Assembly (NCBI GenBank): GCA_001953115.1
Contig: LSSL01006919.1
Span: 1 to 12,713 of the forward strand
DNA: 12,713 nucleotides
Direction: 5' to 3'
Source of the DNA: Smittium mucronatum
Taxonomy: Eukaryota > Kickxellomycota > Harpellomycetes > Harpellales > Legeriomycetaceae
Shown here: positions 1 through 9,254 of the stretch, one piece after another
How positions within the stretch are numbered: position 1 is the first letter of the stretch
Layout: every line of letters begins with the position of its first letter
Made by a program: the position numbers and the translations under genes
Notes under the pieces: generated by a model
Database searches by the model: none
What the model was told of the DNA's origin: nothing
What the model saw: the letters and a program-made list of their open reading frames with translations, nothing else

Positions 1-108
1 TGGTTGGGAATAGTGGAGACAGCGCACAGCGATTCGGAGGACAGCGATTCCAGAAGTAGACCATGTAGAAACAGGAGGAACCGGTCGTTTAGCACAGCTG
101 AGACATAG
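1..108 (+). CDS. Possible C-terminal end of an unrecognised protein (partial)
   Basis: Frame 1 is open from the window edge to TAG at 106-108 (35 codons). It encodes a Ser/Asp/Glu repeat (HSDSE then DSDSR, about residues 9-18) made by a 15-base duplication, followed by an Arg-rich stretch (RSRPCRNRRNR) and a short Ser/Thr tail. An acidic stretch followed by a basic one suits a nucleic-acid-binding tail such as a Gag-like ORF1 product, but no zinc knuckle or other family motif is visible. An overlapping frame (14-205, TAG at 203-205) is open for 63 codons, and part of the - strand is open too, so the frame choice is uncertain. At this base composition an open run of that length can arise by chance. 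Family unknown. Confidence 0.22.
   Translation, partial: WLGIVETAHSDSEDSDSRSRPCRNRRNRSFSTAET
19..50 (+). repeat. 15-bp-period short tandem duplication
   Basis: The 10-mer ACAGCGATTC occurs at 26-35 and again at 41-50, a period of 15 bases. A partial copy (ACAGCG) lies just upstream at 19-24. In frame 1 the period is five codons and produces the Ser-Asp-rich repeat of the putative C-terminal fragment. Confidence 0.7.
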
Positions 109-298
109 TCTAGTGCACAAGTCCAGCGTTCGACAGTCAGACGGATCTCAGCGTCTAACAGCTATTTGTAGGAAAGCCATGTCGATCAAACCCACGTTTG
201 GGTAGGAGCCTAATTTTACTAATCCTGTTAGAAGTAGACTCTGACTAGGAGCTCAGTAGCTTCAATGATATATTTTTCGTTGACAAAGAATTTAATTC

Positions 299-322
299 AT
301 GACTGCACGTAACCTCAGTCAT
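299..322 (+). other. Hairpin in the putative 3' untranslated stretch
   Basis: ATGACTG at 299-305 and CAGTCAT at 316-322 form a perfect 7-bp stem with a 10-base loop. It sits between the last open frame and the AATAAA signal of the left island. A second, shorter stem (GGTATA/TATACC, 362-374) follows about 40 bases later. Such structures are common in retroelement 3' ends, but a function here is only a guess. Confidence 0.35.
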
Positions 323-503
323 ACACCTACTTGAAGCAATTCCAGATGGGTTCTTTCGGTTGGTATATTATACCCTTTTCCCGTAGGTACGCAGCCGTTA
401 GTCCGGCAGAGGAGCTTATTGTAGTTAGGATAATAGTCTTTTCTATACGACTTTTTCTTTATTTCATATTTTTTTAGTATATTTTTTAATGACGTTATCT
501 TAC

Positions 504-538
504 AATAAAATTCCGTGATACGAAAAAAAAACAAAAAA
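504..538 (+). promoter_or_regulatory. Polyadenylation signal and A-rich tail
   Basis: AATAAA lies at 504-509. After 13 bases (A TTCCGTGATACG) comes A9 at 523-531, then C and A6 to 538. The spacing is in the normal range for cleavage and poly(A) addition downstream of the hexamer. The A tract is in the genomic DNA itself, which suggests reverse transcription of a polyadenylated RNA rather than a live processing site. AT-rich DNA produces such matches by chance. Confidence 0.35.
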
Positions 539-623
539 CTGAGGTTGTATATAATTTTAAGTTATATTACTAACTTGTTCGTTTAAAAAAATTAAAAATC
601 ACTGGTGCAAAAAGAATACCGAT

Positions 624-650
624 AAATACCACTAAAGTGGTATTTTTTAT
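624..650 (+). other. Perfect 9-bp hairpin followed by a T run
   Basis: AAATACCAC (624-632) and GTGGTATTT (637-645) pair perfectly around a 4-base loop, and the right arm runs into six T (643-648). In a bacterium this would be read as an intrinsic terminator. Nothing else here is bacterial, so it is more likely a chance or element-derived hairpin. The T run could also stop RNA polymerase III, but no pol III promoter boxes are seen upstream. Confidence 0.4.
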
Positions 651-2376
651 AAATAGTAAAATAATAATTATAATTTTTAATTAAGAGTAAAATTTAACGG
701 TAATGATTACACAAAATATCAATTAGATTTGTTTAATTTAAAAAATTTAGATTAAAAGTATTGATAAATATCAAAAAAGAATATCAAACTTTAATTACTT
801 TAAGACCAGACCCCAAAATAATAAACATAAAACTGGTCATATAACCAAGAATTATAAAATACCGGTAAAAAAAAGTTTACTTATAAAATTTAAATCAAAT
901 CCCAATAAAGTTGATAAATTTTATGAGGTTAAACCAAAAAAAAATTTTAAAAAAAATTATATTAATAGTTTTATCAATTTTTTTATTTTTGAGTGCAACA
1001 AAAAATACAAAGATATAAGCATGGCATTACATAACTTAGAATTTGAGGGGTTTGGGTGGGCTTAATAATCATAATATATTTTTTAGATATTTAAAATATC
1101 TCTTAAGCTCTAAATTAATATAAATATGGTACTAAAATATATCTATTTTGCAAATAAACCACCTTAAATTATGGTTTATTTTATTTCAACTACATTTTAT
1201 AGAATATGTAAATTTTTCTGTATATTTATTCAGCCTTAGAACTTCAAGGCCATTTTTTGCAGAACATTTATTTTTATTGATCTATCTTGAGTTTTTTTTA
1301 ATCAGAACTAATAAAATAGCAGGGAGATTAAATATTTTTTATAATTACTTAATAAATTCAAATGAAGTAATATGCATTTATCCGGTATCTGATCCTCTGT
1401 TTTGTTAAAAATAGAAAACTGCCAAATAAATACCAATATTTAAACTTATAATAAAGATTAATTATATGTATGAATTTTCAAAAAAAAATATTAAGAGAAT
1501 TTCAGATAGGAATTATAATCTTTTTGATGCTTTCTAATCGATTAGATACCCCAATAATGACAAAACTAAAAAAATTTATAAGTGTAAAATGTTTATTGAC
1601 TATTAATGATATCAATAATTTGAGCTCAATTAAACTTGTAATAAAACCACTGAAATTTTTATTAAATTGAGTCAGATAATTTTCAAAGTATCATATACAA
1701 CATCTAATAATTCTTTGAGATAAATTGCGGATAAAACGATTTTTCTTGAAAATAATAACTAACTATTTTTTCGTTGGATAAAAAAAACCAACTAATTTTT
1801 TTTTTATAAAAGACTTAAATAAATTCAGGAATGTCAATTGGTGTTACTTAATACAATAAAAATAATTAAATTAAATTAAAATATCTAAATATTAAACAAA
1901 AATCACAATATTCTACATTTAGGAAAAAAATAATTTGTTTAAAATACACCAGTGGCATTTTGAAAGATTATCGAAAAGGGAATCTGTATTAAAAATAAAA
2001 AAAAACTCCTGACTCTACAAAAAGTGTTTTTTAAAATCTTTAAAGTGCAAAATTCTACCCTCTGAAAGCACAATAAATTATAAAAGATGAAAATTATGCA
2101 TGGTATTTTTAGAAGCTTTTTTAAATTTTAAAGATTAAATGTGACTTAAATCGAGTAGTACGCTTTATTTTATAGCTCCAAATTTGATCAATATTGAAAA
2201 TTTACAAACAGTTTTTTTTTAAATTGCTTATTAAATCCTAATATAAAAATAATATTTCCGATTTCAGACTATTTCGGCTTGAGATATTATGTAAAACTTT
2301 GGAAGATATAATCATAAATTGTATAAAAAACTTAATGTAATTGCCATAATAATTTTTTTTTGTAATTCTCGTATTC

Positions 2377-2396
2377 GATGTATATATATATACATC
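2377..2396. repeat. Perfect 20-bp palindrome
   Basis: GATG, ten bases of alternating TA, then TACATC form a 20-bp sequence identical to its reverse complement. The core is a TA dinucleotide run, which tends to become palindromic by expansion. The flanking GATG/CATC arms make it longer than a plain TA repeat. Confidence 0.6.
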
Positions 2397-4795
2397 ATAA
2401 AATATCGCAATAACTAAATAGATTTTGTTTTTTTTTAATTATTATCCTAAGCTTTCGTCGCCCGTTTTTACATTGATTGAAAAATAAATTTCATAATTAA
2501 TAAAAATAAAAACAAGCACATTCTATTCATGATAATTCAAGAAAAATATGATATTTTTTGAAAAAATTGAGATTTTAATATAATGGATTTTTTTATAATT
2601 GGATAATTATAATATTTAAATCCTGGAAATTTTTTATGTTGAAATCAATATAACATAACAAAATGTATATATATGATTTTGATTATAATTTTTTATAATG
2701 TGATAGAATGGAATTTTTTTAATTGATGATAAAAAATTATTAATTCTGATAAAAAATTTAATTATTTAATATTAATCTGATATAAAAAATGATACCTAAC
2801 TTTGTCCCAATAATTATTTTTAGCAAATATAAAGTATTTTTTTTTGTTTTTAGATATTAAAAAAAATAATTTTTAATAATTAATTAGGGATTTTATCATA
2901 AATATCACCTATAATGATAAAAGCCTCCAATTAAAATATGAAAATACTTGTATATATTAATACTTTCTCAAAAAAAAATTCAGGCGAGATATTAAATTGA
3001 GTAATATTAATTAGCTAATCCCAATTTCCAAATTTACGAGACAAAAAAATTATAAACGCCAGAAAATTTTGTTACACTTTTTAGAAAAGAAAATTATCAA
3101 GTTATTTCGAAATATTTCATCAGTTTCTTAACTGGATTATAAATATCTTAATTCTACCGATAATATTTTAATTTCTATCGGATTAATTAAAAAAACCACA
3201 TTTACAATTCCATAAAAACAAAAAATAAGTAAATACATCAAAATTTTATTTTTCCTATAGTCAAAAAGAGTACACTGAATAGGTGTTGGTGGCATCATTA
3301 CTTTTGATTTTATCTACTATGAAATATAATTAGTCTTATTTTTGATGTTTAAATCTCATTCTATCAAGAAAATTGATGTCATTTCTGCTCCATATTCTAA
3401 TAAAACTAAAAATAAACTCTGAAAAATTACTAATTAAGCCTCTCCGAAATTTTTCTTATTAAAGATTTTACTAGAGGCCTTATAGCAACATATATATACC
3501 ATTTTAAAATATTTTAAGTATGTTATTTAAAAATCCAAAGAATATAGTATTTTATTGGTTTAATTTACTTTCAAAGAACATCATACTTTTTTTTTTAACT
3601 CAATTACTGGGTGGTAACAAAAAAGTATTCATTTTTTAATTAAATTAAAAATTTTATTCAAATATGGTTCTTTTAATTAAGATATTTTTCGTTTCAAATA
3701 ATTATAAATGGTCAAGATTTTCAAATAGAATAAAGTAAACTCTGGCTTAGAAAAACCTAAAAAGCATTTATCATTGGTAAATAAAATGTAAATTTTTGCA
3801 AATTTATGGCTGAATATAAGAATGATAATTTATTATATCGAATAAAACATTGATTGTTGGATATTTTCAAATAATTTTAGAATGTATTTTTATTAGTAAA
3901 TACTGGTCAAATTTTAAGTATTAGGGCTTATTTATTAAACAAATTATATCACCAAATTGATTTTATTAATTAATAGCTGGAGTTATTAATCGATTCAGAC
4001 ACATATTAAATATTATAAAAGTTAATAACCAAATTTAGAGTTAATAATTAATAATTCAAGGTAAATCTTAATAAATATTTTATTAGATAGCAAATTATTT
4101 ATTTCTAAATAATTGATTCCATTCAAGAATGAGCCACTTTTTTTAAGAAAAAAAATCACTTTTAGTGAATAATTGGCACATTTTAAATGAATGGGTTGGG
4201 ATTTTAGGATATTCAGTTGTGTGATTTTTTAATTGGATTTCTTTATCATTGTAAGTAAATATTTACTATAAAATCCCTATTAATGAACTGATTGTGCAGC
4301 TCAACTATTAGGGCGCTATTAAAAAATAACAAACAATATTTTTGGTTATTTTAAAAATATAATTAGCATTTTTAACGGTTATTAATGATTAATTTTAATC
4401 GTTGAATTTTTCATTATTCTCTATCAATATTATTCTATCTTCATTGCCTAAAAATATCACCCAAAAAATCGGTTCAAAGTAGTTTAAAAATATATTCGAC
4501 GAAAAAAGGGTCAAATCCAAGTAAGTTTCACAGTAACTCATAAAATATATATTGGAGTTTATTTTTAAGAGTTGCAACTTTTATATTTTATTTTTATCAC
4601 TTTGCTTTTTTGGAAATATACTAATAATTTATTCTATAAAGTTACATTAGGATGTGACTTAAATCTGCATCTCAAAAAAAAATCTATTTTTTTTCTCATC
4701 GTTAGTTCTGAATCTCGAATAAATATACACCTATTTTCCTGTTTTAAATTTCTAAAATATCGAAACTATATTGGATATATTGGTAATTAATAAAA

Positions 4796-4820
4796 ATTTA
4801 ATTTAATTTAATTTAATTTA
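4796..4820 (+). repeat. (ATTTA)5 pentanucleotide repeat
   Basis: Five uninterrupted copies of ATTTA run from 4796 to 4820. It is a microsatellite in the AT-rich desert with no nearby gene. A shorter related run (AATTA/AAATT) occurs around 1864-1880. Confidence 0.8.
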
Positions 4821-6292
4821 AATATAGATTAAATTTGAAATACATATGCGCAGTGATGATATTTTTTACCATTAATAATCAATAAAAAATATACAAAATA
4901 TCTAGTATTTTTTTAGGTTTAATCCCCAATTCAATAATTCGTTTTTATATCTTCAAGACAGATTAAAAAACAAAAACAAACAAAAATGCTAGGTGTGCAT
5001 AATTTTTAAATGTTTAAAAAATGATTGATTTAAACTAAATCCCATTGAAATAACATAAGTAGTAAAAAAATTAAACCCATAGATACAATTAAGTTTATGA
5101 TTAGGACACGGTCATTTAATTATTTTCAGCCAAAACCAATTAAAAATAAATCGTACAAATTTTCAAAAAAATTAATGGTTTTTTATAAAAATTACAGGCG
5201 TTTCATTGGTCGTTATTATCGTCTCTAATTTGTGGAAATTATTAATATTATTAGTAAAAATAAAATCCTATTTTTATTCATTATTAATTAAATATAGCTG
5301 CTAAAATTTTGTTTCAGTTTTAGCACCTTTTTAAAAAAAGAATCTTATTGATAAAAAAAATAGTACCGTTTTTGGGTTATACGATAATACTGGATGATTT
5401 TTTTTTGTTAATAATTTTTTTATCCAAATTACTATTTTTTTTTTGTTTAAACTATTGATCAAAAACACGGCATTTAGCCTAGATTAATCGAATTTAAAAA
5501 ATCAATTAATAAATAAATTATTAATTGAAGAGAAAAAATATTAATCGAACCATAACCTATTTATGATACAGACTTAAGAAGGACCTTACTTCAAACAAAA
5601 AACAATCTGAAATATTTCAAGAGATGAAATACAAATTCTCATATTTTTAAAATTATAAATTTTCAAATTCAGCTAATTTGCACACAATTACTCTTATTTG
5701 TAAAAATTTAAATTTTGCTCAATTTTTTCCAAAATAAATCTAAATTTATATAATATTTAAGTTCACTTTCATTACTTGGTCGTTTTTGTTTTTTTGTTGG
5801 TTTTCTTTGCATTAAAATATTTCAAATTATACGCTGGTAAAGGTAGAATATAATTTTACTTGATAAAAATAAATTTATTCACCAATAAAATCAAAAAAAT
5901 ATTGTGCAAAATATTTAATTTTTTTTTGTCATATTAATTGGTAAAAACTATAAAATTGCGTAAATTGGTGAAATTGAAAATATGTTTTTTTGCAAAGGCG
6001 TAAAAAAATTTTCAACGTTCAGATATGTTCACATACTAAAAGAATAATGGGATAAAATTGGAGTAATCCTAATTTTTGCAGAAAATATAAAAAATTTGTT
6101 CTTTTATTGGTTTATGAGTTACTCATTTAATACTGGAAATTAGACAGATAAAAAATATGATGATTTATTAATAATTATTTAAATTGATACAGTATTAAAA
6201 AAATTCTATAAAATAAACAACTAGGAAAAATTTTACCGAAAAAGCTTGCGTATATTAATAGAAAACATGAAAAATTATTAATTTGGTGATAA

Positions 6293-6584
6293 AGAGGTAG
6301 GTCGCGCTTTTTCGTCCTAGGTGGAACTACGCCCTTTTTATAGTCTGAAAGTCATATAACGCTTAAGGACTCTTTTGGTTTCGTTTTTAATTAGTATAGT
6401 CTAGTTAGTTATTTTGTTCATTGAATAGAAATCATTTTTTTATATTGTTCGTCGTTAACTTTACCAGTTCCGTATTTATTTGTTTATTATTAGTTATAGT
6501 TATTCGTGGACTGGGATCAGTAACCCTTAAGTCCGTTTTAGTAGTTACTTATCGTTTAGTGAAGGTTATATTTCATATAGGTCT
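6293..6584 (+). other. GC-richer leader upstream of the 170-aa ORF
   Basis: Composition changes abruptly near 6293-6300, from AT desert to sequence with GC-bearing words such as GTCGCGC, GTCCTAGG and CTACGCCC. The leader is non-coding in the frame of the ORF: TAA at 6528-6530 closes that frame, leaving 18 open codons before the first ATG. It is pyrimidine-rich, with T runs ending in CG or GG, and contains a TATA-like TTTTTATAG at 6335-6343. This could be the 5' untranslated region and promoter of a transposable element, possibly part of a terminal repeat. I could not find a second copy in the window, so an LTR cannot be asserted. Confidence 0.35.
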
Positions 6585-7097
6585 ATGGTCATGGTTATGC
6601 GCAACCATGAGTTGGTCGAGTCCGGTGCTTATCCTTATGGATTTGCCCCGGAGGTAGACGCTTGGCTAGATGCAGCGGAAGATAGGGATAGTGAAGTCTC
6701 GGCTTCGATCTCTATAGAAGCCCTTGAGTTGAGTGGCGACTTAGACCCATCGGCTGACTTAGCGGGAAAACCAGTTATGGAGGATATTTTATCTTCTTTA
6801 CTGGGACTTTCGTTAAGTTCCGGTCCCATCCCCCCGGTAAGGTTCTGGCCTATTATTCCTACCTTGGGGGCTGTACAAACACTTAGTTTTGTCAGTACAG
6901 GGAGCAACGGGCGAAGTGTAGATAGGCGGAGTAAGGGAGCTATACCTGCCCTAAGTTCTCTGCTGGGCGAGGGCGAAGAGTCTACTAGTAATAGATTTCT
7001 CAGCGTTGCCTCACCTTTAGCTGCACAAAAACAGTTTAGGAGCGAGGATGTGTACCAGTCTAACTGGTATAGAGAATCTGCTTCCGACAGTAATTAA
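6585..7097 (+). CDS. Unrecognised 170-aa acidic, Ser-rich protein
   Basis: This is the only strong coding signal in the window. The ORF runs from ATG at 6585 to TAA at 7095-7097 in a block near 48% G+C, and G occupies the first position in about half of the first 60 codons, a classic coding bias. In-frame ATGs occur at 6585, 6591 and 6597. The one at 6591 has G at -3 and G at +4, a better context than the first. Residues 23-68 are acidic (EVDAWLDAAEDRDSE). Residues 84-103 are more hydrophobic (RFWPIIPTLGAVQTL) but too short and polar-flanked for a clear membrane segment. The rest is Ser/Gly/Arg-rich and ends WYRESASDSN. No signal peptide, zinc knuckle, protease, polymerase or nuclease motif is visible. 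The ORF stops just where composition falls back to AT-rich, so it may be a truncated Gag/ORF1-like protein of a mobile element. A host gene or endogenous viral fragment cannot be excluded. Confidence 0.55.
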   Translation: MVMVMRNHELVESGAYPYGFAPEVDAWLDAAEDRDSEVSASISIEALELSGDLDPSADLAGKPVMEDILSSLLGLSLSSGPIPPVRFWPIIPTLGAVQTLSFVSTGSNGRSVDRRSKGAIPALSSLLGEGEESTSNRFLSVASPLAAQKQFRSEDVYQSNWYRESASDSN

Positions 7098-7110
7098 CGT
7101 TTATACCAAT

Positions 7111-8082
7111 ACTACTATATGGGCAATTTTAATCATTTAAATTGATTTTAGCAATTCAAGAATGATTTTTTCCCAAACATCTATGTTCTATGATGCTTTT
7201 TCTTTTAATTTTTTTTTCATATTTAGTTTATATATATTTAAATTTAAATTATCTTTATGTTTTGTTGAATTAATAGCTGCAATAAAAAAGAATAAGAAAA
7301 TCATTGTGGAATTTTTATAGAAAAGGAGAAAGAATTTAAAAATTTAAATAATAAAAATGACAAAAAAACAACTACAAAAACAATAATAATAAAAAATGTT
7401 TTGTTGAAAATTTAAGCTCTTAAACATATATATTTCTTTAATATCCAATATCCTAACAGAATCTATCACATCACCTCAATACCGATTAATAAAATTTATT
7501 AAATGCTTCAAAATAATAAAAAAATGTCTATTTATTTAAGTTTTTGATATATGAATCGTATTAGTTTAAATAAAGATACTTAGATTTAATAAAAAACCAT
7601 AGATACACAGAATACCTTTCAAATATGTAAAAAAAGTTTCTCTAAAAACTAACTAATAAATTAATTAATTATGTATCAATAAAACTCCCAAAACACACTA
7701 AAATAAAAATTCGTAATATATAAAATATTTTCAATGCTAAGAAAAATATATCTTTACTTTGAATCCTCTATTTTGTTTTTTTTTCTAAAATTTCTTTCAT
7801 ATATTAGAGCATGAATTTTTTTTTTTTTTTTTGGAATGATAAATAAAAATATCTAAACTTAAGAAATAAATACATAAAGTTTTTTTAATTAGATAAAATA
7901 ATATTTAGGGACTTCCTATTGGCATAATATTGTTTCATTATTTTTAAAAATATTCAAGTATCTAAAGCCACACCTTCATTTCAAATTCAGGACCTAACTA
8001 ATAAATCATTAGTGTAGAAAAGTTCTAAACTTAAACAAAAAAATATCGATTATAAATACGTAAGATTATTTGTAAATTGATT
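7111..8082. other. AT-rich stretch without genes
   Basis: Almost a kilobase at about 17-20% G+C after the GC-rich island. Stops are dense in all frames. It contains many A/T homopolymers, the longest being T17 at 7816-7832. No poly(A) signal plus A tail is obvious immediately after the 170-aa ORF, so the island's 3' end is not marked the way the left island's is. Confidence 0.7.
7816..7832 (+). repeat. T17 homopolymer
   Basis: Seventeen consecutive T. On the - strand it is an A17 tract that could be the remnant of a retroposon tail, but the adjacent sequence (AAAATTCATGCTCTAATATA on reading -) shows no sign of an inserted element. Confidence 0.8.
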
Positions 8083-9254
8083 TTATAGTGATATTAAAAC
8101 TATTTTGCATTTATTTATCAATATATATGATTTATAATGCTGGTAAAATGGGTTTTTTGTAAAGTGATAATAATTGGTTTTTAGTATATTATAAAGACAG
8201 CTAATAGCGTACAAGGAGCCCTGTGCAAGAATTTCCAACAGATTTTTTTATTATCCCCTCTTAATCTTCTCATCAACTTGGTTATTATGCAAAAGAAAAA
8301 ATCCGATATCTATTTCCTGTTATAGTATACATCAGTTTAATGGATCGGGCCTCCACCATTTTTAAAATTTTCTTTAAAATTTTAAAGTAGTATGCAAAAG
8401 TTGATGTCTAAATTACCCTCTAAGTTTTCAAATCGAGATTTTTGCTCGCACAACAGAGTTTTGTGATCTATGTAGTATTATACGTATCTTTTATACTTAG
8501 ATCTCGATCAAAGCAAGATCATTGGAATTAAAACATATAACCTTATAACTTTTTGATAATTTTTCCTGCTACATATAACTTGCATACCTCTGTCTTTTTG
8601 ACCGACTTCTTGAAATTTTTTGAGTAAATCAAATAAAAATTGACTAAACCCAATTTGAATAACGGGCTTTTAATAAAAAAATGATTATGTATTTGGCTCT
8701 TTTTTTTGAGCAAATATCTCACAGGAGTTCCAAGAATGTTTTTTTTTTCACTGGAGCTCCTATAATTAGAAAATATTGCTGCTAGTTACGGTTTAAGGTG
8801 GCTTTAACCAACTTAAATTCGTTTTGGAAAATAGAAGATATTTTTTCGGGTATGCTTCTCTTATAACTTTGGAGAGTGAGAATATCCTTAAGCTCCTTCT
8901 GATTAGCCGATTTTAGCTTATTTCGAGATAAATTAAGCCCAAGCTCAACAAGATGTTAGTATGAGTAGATAGGGGCTACCATTGATAGACTTTTGAATCC
9001 TAAAATTGGCAAAAACCCCCTGCATCTTGCTGATATTGGATAATATTTTCTCATTTTTGAGTTAAGCAGGTTAATTTATAATATTTCTGGGATAACTTAT
9101 ACTTTAAATTACATATTGTGCACCTAAAAATGAATACTGTGTATTTTTTTAAATTTTTTTGCTAAAATTGAAAGAAAATAATAGAAATCATGTTTTTATC
9201 ACCTTTCATCAGATCAAAAAGCAGAAAGATCCAAATCTTAAGGGGGAGTGGTAT
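8083..9254 (-). pseudogene. Decayed gene or transposon ORF, family unknown
   Basis: G+C rises to about 30% here, above both flanks. On the - strand a chain of open segments covers most of the block in shifting frames: 9254-9051 (68 codons, one TAG inside, containing RCTICNLKYKLSQKYYKLTC), 9075-8719 (119 codons, stops at 8956-8958 and 8782-8784, including HLVELGLNLSRNKLKSANQK and KELKDILTLQSYKRSIPEKI), 8669-8382 (stops inside), 8407-8285 (41 codons) and 8247-8083 (55 codons, LEILAQGSLYAISCLYNILK). At least four frame changes and several stops would be needed to read it as one protein, so it is not functional. No transposase, RT or integrase motif is recognisable. Some + strand segments are also open (for example around 8388-8463), so strand and coding origin are both tentative. 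The individual segments are not longer than chance allows; the composition shift is the better evidence. Confidence 0.27.
8792..8817. repeat. Imperfect inverted repeat
   Basis: TTTAAGGTGG (8792-8801) and CCAACTTAAA (8808-8817) pair with one mismatch around a 6-base loop. It lies inside the decayed block and could be a chance hairpin. Confidence 0.35.

Larger units (their letters stand above)
1..538 (+). mobile_element. Possible 3' end of a retroposed transcript or retroelement (5' part outside window)
   Basis: Positions 1-455 are about 45-50% G+C while the following kilobases are near 20%, so this block has a different origin from its surroundings. Reading the + strand, short open frames at the left end give way to a non-coding, hairpin-containing stretch of about 300 bases, then an AATAAA hexamer at 504-509 and, 13 bases later, a run of nine A followed by C and six A (523-538). 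That order (end of coding region, untranslated region, polyadenylation signal, A tail) is what a retroposed mRNA or a poly(A)-type non-LTR retroelement leaves. No reverse transcriptase motif can be seen because the 5' part lies outside the window. AATAAA and A-runs are common in AT-rich DNA, so the tail alone is weak; its position just beyond the composition boundary is the main support. No target-site duplication can be tested. Confidence 0.35.
541..6292. other. AT-rich gene desert
   Basis: About 5.7 kb at roughly 20% G+C, with stretches below 10% (for example 2821-2880). Stops occur about every ten codons in all frames. The longest open frames (1148-1408 and 1470-1670 on +, 4395-4577 on -, 4572-4790 on +) encode Lys/Asn/Ile/Leu/Phe-rich sequence with no motif, and their lengths are those expected by chance at this composition. 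Slightly less AT-rich patches at 1030-1062, 3240-3490 and 4280-4320 show no convincing coding signal. I see no tRNA, rRNA or clear transposon end. Named minor features inside are a hairpin (624-645), a palindrome (2377-2396), a small hairpin with stem TCACT/AGTGA (4156-4168) and a pentanucleotide repeat (4796-4820). Confidence 0.75.

Noticed and set aside
1..455. rRNA or tRNA-derived SINE as an explanation of the left GC-rich island
   Set aside because: No A-box/B-box pair or GGTTCGA-type motif was found, and no conserved rRNA word was recognised.
504..650. Bacterial origin suggested by the hairpin plus T run
   Set aside because: No bacterial genes, ribosome binding sites or operons occur anywhere. 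Long non-coding AT-rich DNA and TA-flanked pogo-like ends fit a eukaryote.
1047..1060. G-rich tract (GGGG TTT GGG T GGG) as a G-quadruplex or telomere-like repeat
   Set aside because: Only three G-runs of three or more are present and there is no tandem telomeric unit, so neither reading is supported.
1148..1408. 86-codon + strand open frame starting at TTG, rich in Leu/Phe/Ile
   Set aside because: No ATG start and no motif. At about 80% A+T, with roughly one stop per ten codons, about one open run of this length is expected by chance in a 12.7-kb window.
1470..1670. 66-codon + strand ORF with ATG start
   Set aside because: A few ORFs of this length are expected by chance. The composition simply follows AT-rich codons (Lys, Ile, Asn, Leu), with no domain or regulatory context.
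4395..4790. Two back-to-back short ORFs (- strand 4395-4577, + strand 4572-4790)
   Set aside because: Neither starts with ATG, both are hydrophobic/Lys-rich low-information sequence, and their lengths fit chance.
6421..6657. 78-codon + strand frame overlapping the start of the 170-aa ORF
   Set aside because: Starts at TTG in the leader and overlaps the better-supported ORF in another frame. The Val/Leu-rich content looks like a shifted reading of the same DNA.
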